From NCBI RefSeq assembly GCF_017302985.1, contig NZ_JAFIMU010000004.1:558001-622000 (forward strand): a DNA stretch of 64,000 bases, written 5' to 3'. Below the pieces are notes generated by a model, which saw nothing but the letters and a program-made list of their open reading frames with translations, had not been told where the DNA came from and searched no databases. Below are positions 34,125 through 43,776 of this stretch, piece by piece. Every line of letters begins with the position of its first letter. The first letter of the stretch is position 1. The DNA is from Corallococcus macrosporus (lineage in GTDB: Bacteria; Myxococcota; Myxococcia; Myxococcales; Myxococcaceae). A program made the position numbers and the translations under genes.

Positions 34125-35240
34125 ATGTCCCTCAAGGGCACCCTCAAGGATTTCGGCATCGGCGACATCCTGCAGCTGATTGGCCAGCAGCAGAAGACGG
34201 GCACGCTCCAGCTGCGCAACAAGGACCAGGAGGTGCGCGTCGGCTTCCAGGACGGCCACATCATCAAGGCCGAAAGCCTCACCCGGAAGCGCAAGGAGCT
34301 CATCGGCGCCATGCTGGTGCGCGCCGAGATCATCACGGAGACGCAGCTGGAGGCGGCGCTGGAGGTCCAGAAGCGCACCCTCAAGCGGCTGGGCGACGTG
34401 CTGGTGCAGAGCCACGCCCTCACCGCCGAGCGCTTCCAGCACATGGCCCAGCTCCAGGTGACGGAGACGCTCTACCGCCTCTTCACCTGGAAGGCGGGCA
34501 CCTACGAGTTCATCCAGGAGCCCGTGGAGCCCGGCCCCGACGGCATCACCCCGCTGCGCGCGGAGACGGTGCTGATGGAGGGCTTCCGGATGGTGGACGA
34601 GTGGCCCGTCATCCGGAAGCGCATCCACCGCGACGACATGACCTTCGAGCGCGTCAAGGCGCTCCCGCCGCCCCGCAACGCCGAGGAGGGCGGGGAGCTG
34701 GGCGTCATCGGCCCGTCGGAGCGCCACGTCTATGAAGAGATCGCCGTGGGGCGCGACCTGCGCCGCATGGTGGACCTCTGCGGCCTGGGCGAGTTCGAGA
34801 CCTGCAAGGCGCTCTACAACCTGGTCAAGGGCGACTACGTGCGCGCCATCGACCCGGAAGGCCGCGCGCCTGTCCCGGAGGACACCCGCCTCGTCGCCCG
34901 CGTGGCCGGCCCCGTGGGCCGCGTCGCCGTGACCATGGCGGTCATCGCGGGGCTGGCCTTCATCGCGTCCCGCTGGGTCGGGGCGGGTGGACAGGAGTCC
35001 GGCGCCTCCCGGTTGGGGGATCCTGCCGCCCAGCGTCAGATTGCCCACGCGCAGCGCGTCCGCATCGAGGCCGCGCTGGAGGTGTTCCAGCTGGAAAAAG
35101 GCACCCTCCCTGAGCGGTTGGATGCATTGGTGGATGCCGGATTGTTGAGTCCGGAGGAACTGCGCTACCCGTGGCGGGAGGAGTACTATTACCGCCGCAC
35201 GGACGCCCGGCAGTTCGTCCTCCTACCGCCCGTGCGCTAG
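34125..35240 (+). CDS. DUF4388 (PATAN) protein with pseudopilin-like tail
   Basis: A 371-residue protein. DUF4388 spans about 1-150 (MSLKGTLKDFGIGDILQLIG start, GTLQLRNKDQEVRVGFQDG, then an ELIGAMLVRA helix). A transmembrane segment lies near 270-285 (VTMAVIAGLAFIASRWV). The tail (about 305-371) resembles a pseudopilin C-terminus: IEAALEVFQLEKGTLPERLDALVDAGLL followed by YPWREEYYY. PATAN domains are frequent in myxobacterial regulators. The ATG follows AGCC after GGGGAGGCCTG. Its function is unknown; the tail call is a weak resemblance. Confidence 0.82.
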   Translation: MSLKGTLKDFGIGDILQLIGQQQKTGTLQLRNKDQEVRVGFQDGHIIKAESLTRKRKELIGAMLVRAEIITETQLEAALEVQKRTLKRLGDVLVQSHALTAERFQHMAQLQVTETLYRLFTWKAGTYEFIQEPVEPGPDGITPLRAETVLMEGFRMVDEWPVIRKRIHRDDMTFERVKALPPPRNAEEGGELGVIGPSERHVYEEIAVGRDLRRMVDLCGLGEFETCKALYNLVKGDYVRAIDPEGRAPVPEDTRLVARVAGPVGRVAVTMAVIAGLAFIASRWVGAGGQESGASRLGDPAAQRQIAHAQRVRIEAALEVFQLEKGTLPERLDALVDAGLLSPEELRYPWREEYYYRRTDARQFVLLPPVR

Positions 35241-35336
35241 CCCGCGGGCAGGCTCGCCGTCGAGAGATGGCGGGCGTGGGGGGAGGGGCGGCGTTAAATT
35301 GAGGGCGAGCGATCACTGAACGAGGAACGACGCGCA

Positions 35337-36368
<1,032 letters not shown>

Positions 36369-36388
36369 AGTCGTGACGTCGTAAAAGG

Positions 36389-36426
36389 CCACCCCCGCTC
36401 CCAGGCTCATGCCGGGGCGGGGGTGG
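36389..36426 (+). terminator. Terminator-like hairpin after phoH
   Basis: CCACCCCCGCTCC (36389-36401) pairs with GGGGCGGGGGTGG (36414-36426), one mismatch, around a 12-nt loop. It starts 21 bp after the phoH stop and has no T-tract. The rest of the 216-bp gap to the next gene (36427-36584) holds a weak -10 (TAGGGA at 36545) and nothing else I can name. Confidence 0.5.
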
Positions 36427-36584
36427 AGTCGTTGAGGGACCTACACGGCTGCCTGTTGGCTTACCCGCATTTTTCGCAGAGCGAACTGGCGTCCGGGCGG
36501 CGGCTGTCCCACCCTCACGAATTTTCTGCGTCGCTGCTTCCTTCTAGGGAGCCTTGACGTCTTCGCAGGGTGAGGAGTTCCCCC

Positions 36585-39098
36585 ATGGCCGATCCTGAAT
36601 CACCAACCCCCGGGCCCAGTCCGCTGGACGCGCTCGCGGTCCGCCTGGGGCTCGGGCGCAGTGGGGATTGGGGCCGGCGCGTCGTGCAGGGCCTGCTCCT
36701 GCTCGTCGTCTCCGTGGGGGCGGGCTTCGTCATCTCCCCGGGCCTCTACAGCCAGCAGATCCCGGCGCTCACCCAGGAGAACGTGGGCAAGCCGTTCCGG
36801 GCCAACTCGCCCGCCGGGTTCAAGGCCGCGCGCGACTACGACATCGTCCACCAGGCGATGACGGAGCAGCGCCGCCGCGAGGCCCGGAGCGCCGTGCGCC
36901 CCGTGTACGACCTCAACCCGGCGGTGGTGGGCAACCTGCGCGCGTCCGTGCGCGCGGGTTTCGCCTCCGCGCGCGACCACCTGGCGGAGGAGAAGGAGGC
37001 CCGCGCCGAGGAGCCCCCCCAGGAAGAGGGCGCGTCCAAGCGCCGCAAGCCCGCGCCGCTCACGCCGGAGGCCCTGGAGCGCCAGCGCCACGACCGCGAG
37101 GAGATGCAGGCCCAGTTCCAGGAGCAGCTCTTCGGTCAGCGCGACGCGGGGCTGGAGACCGAGGACTTCCAGGCGCTCGTCGCCAACGGCTTCTCGGAAG
37201 AGGCGGAGGCCGCCACCCTGCTGCTGCTCGACCGCGCCTACCGCGCGGACGGCAGCCAGGTGTACGTGGCCGGCTCGCGCGAGGAGCTGGTGCGTGAAGC
37301 CCCCCAGGGGCTCACCGTGCGCGACGTGCAGCACAAGAACGAGGACACGCTGCCCGCGGGCGCCTCGCAGGTGGTGGACATGCGGGAGGCGCACCAGGAG
37401 CTGGACCGGTTCGCCTCCGTGCCCGGCAACGTGCTGCCGGACGCCCCGGCGGTGCAGCGCCGCGCGGTGCTGCGGATCGCCAAGCGGCTCGTGCGCCCCA
37501 GCCTGACCATCAACATCGCGGAGACGGACCTGCGCCGCCGGCTCGCGGGCGACGCGGTGAAGGACGCCGTCATCGCCATCAAGAAGGGCCAGCGCGTCAT
37601 CGGCGACGGCGAGCTCGTCAACGAGACGCACCTGGTGATGCTGCGCGGGATGCGCGCGCAGACGGACCGCCTGGACCTGCTCCAGCTCCAGGTGGGCGGC
37701 ACGGGCCTCGTCGCCCTGCTGGTGGTGGCCTTCTACGGCTTCTGCCGCGCGGCCTTCCGCCGCTTCCGCCCCACGCGCAAGGACGGCGTGCTCCTGGGCC
37801 TCCTGCTGGTGGGCCTGCTGGGCCTGCTCCAGGTCTGGGTGTCCATCGCGGACGCGGTGCAGGACCGCTACACGGCGCTGCCCATCGAGGCGTTCTATTA
37901 CGCCTTCCCGGTGGCGGCGGGCGCCATGCTGGTGCGCTTCATCCTCGCGCAGGAGCTGGCGCTGTTCTTCGCCATGGTGTTCGCTTGCCTCGCGGGCGTG
38001 ATGCTGGGCAACTCGCTGGCGTTCGGCATCTACACGCTGGTGGGCTCGCTGGTGGCGGCGGACCGCATCGTCAAGGCGAAGGACCGCGTGGGCATCTTCC
38101 GCGCGGGCCTCGTCACGGGCGTGGCCAACCTCATCGCCGTGCTGTTCCTGTTCCTCGTGGAGGGCAAGGGCCTGGCGGGGGACACCGTCGTCACGGCGCT
38201 GTGCGCGTTCTTCGGCACCACGCTCGCCGTCCCGGTGATGGTGATGGCGCTGACGCCGCTGATTGAAGCCACGTTCGGCTACGCGTCGGACATCAAGCTC
38301 CTGGAGCTGGCGAACCTGAACCACCCGGCGCTCAAGGAACTCATCGTCCAGGCGCCTGGCACGTACCACCACTCCATCATCATCGGCACGCTGGTGGAGA
38401 ACGCGGCGGAGACGATTGGCGCGAACCCGCTGCTGGCGCGCTCGTGCGCGTACTACCACGACATCGGGAAGGGCCGGAACCCGCTCTACTTCGGGGAGAA
38501 CCAGAAGGGGGAGAACCGGCACGACGGGCTCGCGCCCGCGATGAGCGCGGTCATCATCAAGCGCCACGTGACGGAAGGCCTGGAGATGGCGCGGCAGTAC
38601 CGCCTGCCCAAGCTGGTGGCGGACGCCATCCCCCAGCACCACGGCACGCGCACGGTGGGCTTCTTCTTCCACAAGGCCTTGAAGGAGCAGGAGGGCAAGG
38701 AAGGCGCGCCCCCCATCGACGAGAGCATCTACCGCTACCCGGGCCCCAAGCCGCAGTTCCGCGAGGCGGCGCTGGTGATGATCGCCGACGCGGTGGAGGC
38801 CTCCACGCGCTCCATGCCGGACCCCACCAGCGCGAAGCTCCAGGCGCAGGTGCAGAAGATCATCAACATCATCTTCTCCGAGGGCCAGCTCGACGAGTGC
38901 GACCTGACGCTCAAGGACCTGAACCTCATCGCCCAGTCCTTCCTGCATACGCTGGAGGGCATCTACCACACGCGTCCCGTCTACCCGGCGGGCGCCATGG
39001 GTGGGGGCAAGGCCGGGGGCGCGCCGCTGATGATGGCGCCCGCGCCCGCGAAGACGGAAGCGAAGGACACGAAGGTGCGAACGGCGGGCATGTCATGA
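36585..39098 (+). CDS. 7TM receptor with HD phosphodiesterase (PgpH/YqfF family)
   Basis: An 837-residue membrane protein. After one N-terminal membrane segment (about 30-50), an extracytoplasmic domain (about 60-360) is followed by seven hydrophobic segments (about 365-570), then a cytoplasmic HD domain (about 600-800) with HHSIIIGTLVENA, YYHDIGK and DAIPQHHGT. The family hydrolyses c-di-AMP in Gram-positive bacteria. Start: ATG at 36585 with GAGGAG upstream. It lies between phoH and ybeY, the conserved order. Whether this organism makes c-di-AMP cannot be judged here. Confidence 0.9.
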   Translation: MADPESPTPGPSPLDALAVRLGLGRSGDWGRRVVQGLLLLVVSVGAGFVISPGLYSQQIPALTQENVGKPFRANSPAGFKAARDYDIVHQAMTEQRRREARSAVRPVYDLNPAVVGNLRASVRAGFASARDHLAEEKEARAEEPPQEEGASKRRKPAPLTPEALERQRHDREEMQAQFQEQLFGQRDAGLETEDFQALVANGFSEEAEAATLLLLDRAYRADGSQVYVAGSREELVREAPQGLTVRDVQHKNEDTLPAGASQVVDMREAHQELDRFASVPGNVLPDAPAVQRRAVLRIAKRLVRPSLTINIAETDLRRRLAGDAVKDAVIAIKKGQRVIGDGELVNETHLVMLRGMRAQTDRLDLLQLQVGGTGLVALLVVAFYGFCRAAFRRFRPTRKDGVLLGLLLVGLLGLLQVWVSIADAVQDRYTALPIEAFYYAFPVAAGAMLVRFILAQELALFFAMVFACLAGVMLGNSLAFGIYTLVGSLVAADRIVKAKDRVGIFRAGLVTGVANLIAVLFLFLVEGKGLAGDTVVTALCAFFGTTLAVPVMVMALTPLIEATFGYASDIKLLELANLNHPALKELIVQAPGTYHHSIIIGTLVENAAETIGANPLLARSCAYYHDIGKGRNPLYFGENQKGENRHDGLAPAMSAVIIKRHVTEGLEMARQYRLPKLVADAIPQHHGTRTVGFFFHKALKEQEGKEGAPPIDESIYRYPGPKPQFREAALVMIADAVEASTRSMPDPTSAKLQAQVQKIINIIFSEGQLDECDLTLKDLNLIAQSFLHTLEGIYHTRPVYPAGAMGGGKAGGAPLMMAPAPAKTEAKDTKVRTAGMS

Positions 39099-39976
39099 GC
39101 CGCAAGGTGGAGGGCGTGAAGCTTCGCAAGGGCAAGGTGATTCCGCGCGACGACGGCAAGCGCATCGAGGAGTTCGTCGGCGTCGCGAGCACGCAGACGG
39201 AGTCCGCGTCGGTGGCGCGCATGCGGGCCCCGCCGGGCTGGAGCGAACCCGCGCAGACGCCGGAGTTCGACGAGGTGGTGCTCGTCCTCACGGGCGAGCT
39301 GACCCTCGTGGTGGACGGCAAGCGCGAGCGCATTGGCGCGGGCGAGGTGGGCCTGGTGCCGCGCGGCAAGCGCGTCGTGTACCGCAACGACAGCCAGGGC
39401 GCGTGTGACTACTGGTCCATCTGCGCGCCCGCGTTCCGCGTGGAGCTGGCCCACATCGAGAAGCCGGAGCCGAAGGTGAAGGCCTCGGACAACCAGGTGA
39501 CGGTGCAGGTGGCGCACGGGCAGGGCGAGGACTACGAGCGCCTGCTCACCACCTGGGGCCGGGACTACCTGAAGCGCCTGGGGCTCACCGGCTGCGAGCT
39601 GTCCCTGTCGCTCGTGGGGGACCGGGCCATCCGCCGGCTCAACCGCACCTGGCGCCAGAAGGACAAGGCCACGGACGTGCTGTCCTTCCCCGCGGGGGAT
39701 CAGCCCAAGGGCACCCCGGGCCCGCGCCCCCTGGGCGACGTGGTCATTTCCCTGGACACGGCGAAGCGGCAGGCGAAGGAGTACGGCCGCACGCTGGAGT
39801 CGGAGATGGGCCGCTACCTGGCGCACGGCCTCCTGCACCTGTTGGGGCACGACCATGAGAAGCCTCGCGACGCGAAGCGCATGGCCGCCCTGGAGGAGCA
39901 GCTGTTGGGCGAGCGCGGCATGGTGGCGGACTCGCTGACCATTGACTCGCGCGCCCGCCGGGCGAAGCTCATCTGA
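39095..39976 (+). CDS. ybeY: Cupin domain fused to endoribonuclease YbeY
   Basis: A 293-residue protein. Residues about 1-125 form a cupin-like beta-barrel (EFDEVVLVLTGELTLVVDG, then AGEVGLVPRGKRVVY). Residues about 140-290 are YbeY, the 16S rRNA-maturation RNase, with the zinc motif HGLLHLLGHDH, preceded by KATDVLSFP. Normal YbeY is about 150 residues. The ATG overlaps the upstream stop (ATGA). A cupin fusion to YbeY is unusual, and both parts are in one frame with no interruption. A terminator-like hairpin follows 9 bp downstream. Confidence 0.93.
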   Translation: MSRKVEGVKLRKGKVIPRDDGKRIEEFVGVASTQTESASVARMRAPPGWSEPAQTPEFDEVVLVLTGELTLVVDGKRERIGAGEVGLVPRGKRVVYRNDSQGACDYWSICAPAFRVELAHIEKPEPKVKASDNQVTVQVAHGQGEDYERLLTTWGRDYLKRLGLTGCELSLSLVGDRAIRRLNRTWRQKDKATDVLSFPAGDQPKGTPGPRPLGDVVISLDTAKRQAKEYGRTLESEMGRYLAHGLLHLLGHDHEKPRDAKRMAALEEQLLGERGMVADSLTIDSRARRAKLI

Positions 39977-39984
39977 ATCCCCGC

Positions 39985-40005
39985 CGGGGGGCTTGCGGCC
40001 CCCCG
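39985..40005 (+). terminator. Hairpin after the cupin-ybeY gene
   Basis: CGGGGGGC (39985-39992) pairs with GCCCCCCG (39998-40005) around a TTGCG loop, 9 bp after the ybeY stop. The 3' flank is TGTCTCGTGTT, not a clean T-run. Confidence 0.5.
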
Positions 40006-40026
40006 TGTCTCGTGTTGGATGGAACG

Positions 40027-41349
40027 ATGCCCCGCCTGTCGTCTCTTCTGGTCGCAAGCCTGTTGGGTCTCCTGCTGTCCGCGTCCCCCGCGCGCGCCGC
40101 GTCGGTGCCGCCGTGGGGCACGGGCGAGAGCCGGGGCGAGGACCTGTCCATCTGGCTGGTGACCTTCAGCCCCGGCGACGACGTCTTCTCGTGGTGGGGC
40201 CACGGCTCGCTGGTGGTGGAGGACCGCGCCAAGCACCTGCAGCGGCTCTACAACTACGGGATGTACTCGTTCGACGACCAGACGGTGGTGCACTTCGCCA
40301 AGGGCCGCCTGGAGTTCTGGGTCGGTGAGTCGAGCGTCAACGGCACCTTCCGCTTCTACAAGTCGCTGGACCGCGACGTGCGCGTGCAGGAGCTCAACCT
40401 CACGCCGGAACAGCGCGTGACGGTGGCGAAGAAGCTGGCGGACAACGTGCTGCCGGAGAACCGCGACTACCTCTACGAGCACTACAGCGACAACTGCGTG
40501 ACGCGGCTGCGCGACATGATCGACGTCGCCGTCGGCGGCCGGCTGTCGGAGGCGGAGAAGGCCCCGGCGCGCATGACGCTGCGCGAGCACACGCGGAGAT
40601 ACACCGCCGTGAGCCCGCCCATGAGCTTCCTGCTCGACTTCATGATGAACGACTCCATCGACAAGCCCATCACCCGCCGCGAGGAGGCCTTCCTCCCGGA
40701 CGAGCTGGAGCAGCAGGTGGCGGAGCTGAAGGTGCCGGGCCCGGGCGGCCAGCCCGTGTCGCTGGTGGAGAAGCAGTGGGACTACTACGTGTCGCCCTCG
40801 CGGGCCCGGCCGCCCGCGCAGCCGCCGGCCTTCGGCCCGTACATCCTCGCGCTGGGCGTGCTCCTGGGCGCCAGCGCGCTGGGCCTGGCCGCGTGGGAGC
40901 GCCGGGGCAGCCGCGCGGCGCGCATCCTCCTGGGCCTGGAGAACGTGGTGGTGGGGCTGGTGCTGGGCATCCCGGGGCTGGCGCTCGTCGTCATGTGGGT
41001 GGGCACGAACCACGTGGTGACGCACCACAACGAGAACCTCTTCCTCGCCAACCCGCTGACGCTGCTGGCCGTGCCGTACGGCCTGCGCCTCACCTGGAAC
41101 AGCGCGAAGGCCCGCGCGCGGCTCAAGTGGGTGTGGGGCCTGCTCGCGGTCACGGGCGCGCTGGGGCTCGTTTGCAAGGTCCTGCCCTGGTTCGACCAGG
41201 ACAACTGGCGCGCCATCGCGCTCATCCTGCCCATCTCCCTGGGCATGGCCGGTGCCTTCTGGCTGGACCGGCTGCGGGCGCTCGTGCCAGGAACGGCCCG
41301 CACGGCGCCCCGTCAGGATGCGACGGTGTCCTCGCTCAAGGCCTCCTGA
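40027..41349 (+). CDS. DUF4105 membrane protein (Lnb-like periplasmic domain)
   Basis: A 440-residue protein. A signal peptide (about 1-25, ending ARA) leads into DUF4105 with a conserved WGHGSLVVED block (H about 60), YNYGMYSFDD, and the block HYSDNCVTRLRDM containing a conserved-looking cysteine (about 157). The C-terminal third has about four membrane segments (from about 275). DUF4105 is related to the N-terminal domain of Lnb, a lipoprotein N-acyltransferase of Bacteroidota, as I recall; both His and Cys seem kept. The exact substrate is unknown. The ATG at 40027 lies within GGATGGAACG. Confidence 0.82.
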   Translation: MPRLSSLLVASLLGLLLSASPARAASVPPWGTGESRGEDLSIWLVTFSPGDDVFSWWGHGSLVVEDRAKHLQRLYNYGMYSFDDQTVVHFAKGRLEFWVGESSVNGTFRFYKSLDRDVRVQELNLTPEQRVTVAKKLADNVLPENRDYLYEHYSDNCVTRLRDMIDVAVGGRLSEAEKAPARMTLREHTRRYTAVSPPMSFLLDFMMNDSIDKPITRREEAFLPDELEQQVAELKVPGPGGQPVSLVEKQWDYYVSPSRARPPAQPPAFGPYILALGVLLGASALGLAAWERRGSRAARILLGLENVVVGLVLGIPGLALVVMWVGTNHVVTHHNENLFLANPLTLLAVPYGLRLTWNSAKARARLKWVWGLLAVTGALGLVCKVLPWFDQDNWRAIALILPISLGMAGAFWLDRLRALVPGTARTAPRQDATVSSLKAS

Positions 41350-41399
41350 AACACCCCCGCTTTCCCAACTGTTTCGAACCGAAGGAGACGACGAACACC

Positions 41400-42522
41400 A
41401 TGGCCAACACTTCGATGGAGAAGATCCAGTCCCTGAAGGAGCGCCTCAACGCGCTCCGGGGGCATCTTTGACCTCGACCGCAAGCGGTCCCGCATCGCGC
41501 TGATTGAACGTGACTCCACGCAGCCCAACTTCTGGGATGACAACACCAAGGCCCAGGGCCTGCTGAAGGAGAAGTCCTCGCTGGAGGCCAGCGTGGGCGC
41601 CTTCGACAAGACGATGCGCGGGCTGGACGACGCGCAGACGCTGCTGGAGCTGGCGGCGGAGATGAACGACGAGGCGAGCGCGCAGGAAGCCGAGGGCTCG
41701 CTCGCGTCGCTGGAGGGCGAGGTCGCCAAGCTGGAGCTGGCGCGGATGCTCTCCGGGCCGCAGGACCGCAGCAACTGCTTCATGGACATCAACGCGGGCG
41801 CGGGCGGCACGGACTCCATGGACTGGGCCGCCATGCTCCTGCGCATGTACACGCGCTACGGTGAGACCAAGGGCTGGAAGGTCGAACTCAGCGACGAGGT
41901 GCCGGGCGAAGAGGCGGGCTTCAAGAACGTCTCGCTGCGCATCGAGGGCGAGAACGCCTACGGCTACCTCAAGGCCGAAGTCGGCGTGCACCGGCTCGTG
42001 CGCATCAGCCCCTTCGACGCCAACGCGCGCCGGCAGACGGCGTTCGCGTCCGTGGACGTGTACCCGGAGGTCGACGACAGCATTCAAATCGACCTGCCGG
42101 AGAAGGACTACGAGCTGAAGTTCATCCGCGGCAGTGGCGCGGGTGGCCAGAAGGTCAACAAGACGTCGTCCACGGCGCAGCTGCGGCACCTGCCCACGGG
42201 CATCATGATCACCTGCCAGACGGAGCGCTCGCAGTCGGCCAACAAGGACATGGCCTTCAAGATTCTGCGCGGCCGCCTGTATGAGCTGGAGATGAAGAAG
42301 CGCGAGGCCGAGCGCGACGCGGCGGAGGCGGCGAAGAAGGACATCTCCTTCGGCTCGCAGATCCGCAGCTACGTGCTGGCGCCGTACCGCATGGTCAAGG
42401 ACCTGCGCACCGGCGTGGAGACGGGCAACGTGGACAAGGTGCTGGACGGGGACCTGGAGGAGTTCGTCACCGCGCAGCTCCTGGGCGTGAAGAACCCCAA
42501 CCGCAACGCCGCCGCGGAATAG
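41400..42522 (+). CDS. prfB: Peptide chain release factor 2 with programmed +1 frameshift
   Basis: Two overlapping reading parts form one 373-residue RF2: 41400-41468 then, skipping T41469, 41470-42522. The in-frame UGA at 41469 follows CUU with C after it, and CGGGGG (41457-41462) sits three bases before the CUU. That is the E. coli-type autoregulatory site, in which low RF2 lets ribosomes shift. The SPF anticodon-like motif (ISPFDANARR) and the GGQ (SGAGGQKVNK) are intact. The short first piece (22 codons) is not a separate gene. An ideal terminator follows. Confidence 0.97.
41457..41472 (+). other. Programmed frameshift site of prfB
   Basis: CGGGGG (SD-like), CAT, then CTT TGA C. The SD-to-CUU spacing of three bases matches the classical prfB signal, where the SD pairs with 16S rRNA while the P-site tRNA(Leu) slips by one base. 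Confidence 0.93.
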
Positions 42523-42549
42523 GCCCCGGCCGCCTCCGGGCACCTCCCA

Positions 42550-42583
42550 CCCCTCCCGGGCCGCACGGCCGGGAGGGGTTTTT
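42550..42583 (+). terminator. Rho-independent terminator of prfB
   Basis: CCCCTCCCGG (42550-42559) pairs with CCGGGAGGGG (42569-42578), followed at once by TTTTT (42579-42583). It is the only clear intrinsic terminator with a T-tract in the window. Confidence 0.88.
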
Positions 42584-42591
42584 CGTGCCCG

Positions 42592-42617
42592 GGAACCTTT
42601 TTCCCGGGGCCGGTGTC
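42592..42617 (+). promoter_or_regulatory. ECF-type promoter candidate upstream of the sigma factor
   Basis: GGAACC (42592-42597), then 17 bp, then GTC (42615-42617), matching the GGAAC-N16-17-GTC pattern of ECF sigma promoters. It overlaps the inverted repeat CCCGGGAA/TTCCCGGG (42588-42608). A separate TAGGAT at 42642-42647 could serve as a housekeeping -10. Autoregulation is inferred. Confidence 0.5.
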
Positions 42618-42674
42618 AGGAGGCGGGGCAGGGTGGTGCGGTAGGATGGAGCAGGCCCTACACGGGAGGCGCGG

Positions 42675-43322
42675 GTGTCACCGGGCGGAGTGCTCGACGT
42701 CGGACAGCAGGCCCTGGCCACCGAGGCCGCCGCCGACCCGCGCCGCGAGGCCGCCCGCCGGGAGGAACAGGCGCTGCTCGTCCGGCTGCGGCGCGGGGAC
42801 CCGGAGGCCTTCGAGTCGCTGGTCCACCAGCACCAGGACCGCCTCTACGACTTCTGCTTCCGCATGCTGGGTGACCGCGAGGAGGCCCACGACCTGGTGC
42901 AGGAGATCTTCGTCAGCGTGCACCAGAACGTCCGGCGCTTCCGCGAGGACGCGCGCCTGTCCACGTGGCTGTTCCGCATCTCCAAGAACCACTGCCTCAA
43001 CCGGCTGAAGTACCTCCAGCGCCGGGGCCGCGGCCGCTCGGACGTCTACGACGAGGTGAGCGCCGCCGCCATCGCGGAGGGCGGAGGCGCCCCTCCGCAG
43101 CCGGACGCCGCCCTGGACGCGGCGCGCGAGCGGGCCCGGGTGCAGCGGGCCATTTCCCAACTGGACCCGGATGCGCGCATGCTGGTGGCGCTGCGCGACA
43201 TCGAGGGCCTGAGCTACGACGAGATTGTCGACATCACCGAGCTGCCCGAGGGGACCGTGAAGAGCCGGCTCCACCGGGCACGCGAGAAGCTGGCGGACCT
43301 GCTGGGGCGCTTCGAACCATGA
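42675..43322 (+). CDS. ECF RNA polymerase sigma factor
   Basis: A 215-residue group 4 sigma factor. Region 2 (about 45-110) has DFCFRMLGDREEAHDLVQEIFV and STWLFRISKN; region 4 (about 160-210) has LVALRDIEGLSYDEIV and LPEGTVKSRLHRAREKL. The first 30 residues are an acidic N-terminal extension. The GTG at 42675 has GGGAGG at 42663-42668. It overlaps the next gene (ATGA at 43319), which encodes a zinc anti-sigma factor, so the pair is a self-contained stress or envelope response module. M. xanthus RpoE1 is a possible relative, but I cannot confirm this. Confidence 0.93.
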   Translation: MSPGGVLDVGQQALATEAAADPRREAARREEQALLVRLRRGDPEAFESLVHQHQDRLYDFCFRMLGDREEAHDLVQEIFVSVHQNVRRFREDARLSTWLFRISKNHCLNRLKYLQRRGRGRSDVYDEVSAAAIAEGGGAPPQPDAALDAARERARVQRAISQLDPDARMLVALRDIEGLSYDEIVDITELPEGTVKSRLHRAREKLADLLGRFEP

Positions 43323-43699
43323 GCGGCGGCGGGTGGAGGTCAACGGACGTGGAACCGCGTTTGGATCACCGTGAGGCGAGGGCGCTGTTTCTGGCGCTCG
43401 CCGACGAAGAGCTGCCCGCCGCCCAGGAACAGGCGGTGCGCGGTCACCTGGACGGCTGTGAGGAGTGCCGCCAGGGGTGGGACCGGTACGCCCGCACCGT
43501 GGAGCGCGTGCGTTCGGTGGAGCGGGAGAAGGCCCCGCCCGCGCTCGCCACGCTCGTGGCCGCCCGTGTGCGCCGCCAGCGCCGCTTCGGCCTGCGCGGC
43601 CTGCACCTGGCCCATGCCCAGCACCGCTTCCCGGTGGAGATCCTCATCCCGCTGCTCCTGGCCGCGGCGGTGGGCGCATTTCTTTTGATGTCTTCCTGA
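43319..43699 (+). CDS. Zinc-binding anti-sigma factor
   Basis: A 126-residue protein with the HxxxCxxC zinc anti-sigma (ZAS) motif (H42, C46, C49 in HLDGCEEC) and one C-terminal membrane segment (PVEILIPLLLAAAVGAFLLM, about 107-125). This topology, with a cytoplasmic N-terminus anchored in the inner membrane, suits sequestration of the upstream sigma factor. The periplasmic tail is only a few residues, so signal sensing would depend on other proteins. The start overlaps the sigma stop. Confidence 0.9.
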   Translation: MSGGGWRSTDVEPRLDHREARALFLALADEELPAAQEQAVRGHLDGCEECRQGWDRYARTVERVRSVEREKAPPALATLVAARVRRQRRFGLRGLHLAHAQHRFPVEILIPLLLAAAVGAFLLMSS

Positions 43700-43722
43700 A
43701 GCAGAACGGCCTCCCGGATGCG

Positions 43723-43751
43723 TTGCGTACCGGGGGCCGCTTGGCTAGCGT
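43723..43751 (+). promoter_or_regulatory. Possible lysS promoter
   Basis: TTGCGT (43723-43728) and TAGCGT (43746-43751) are separated by 17 bp, giving a leader of about 19 nt to the ATG at 43777. Moderate matches only. Confidence 0.38.
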
Positions 43752-43776
43752 GCCGCGCCTTTCACAAGAGCGCGTC

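Noticed and set aside
36600-38969. A minus-strand frame opposite the 7TM-HD gene
   Set aside because: Shadow of a true gene; low-complexity His/Arg/Ala protein.
41400-41471. A separate 23-residue peptide gene ahead of prfB
   Set aside because: It is the N-terminal part of RF2, ending at the frameshift UGA.
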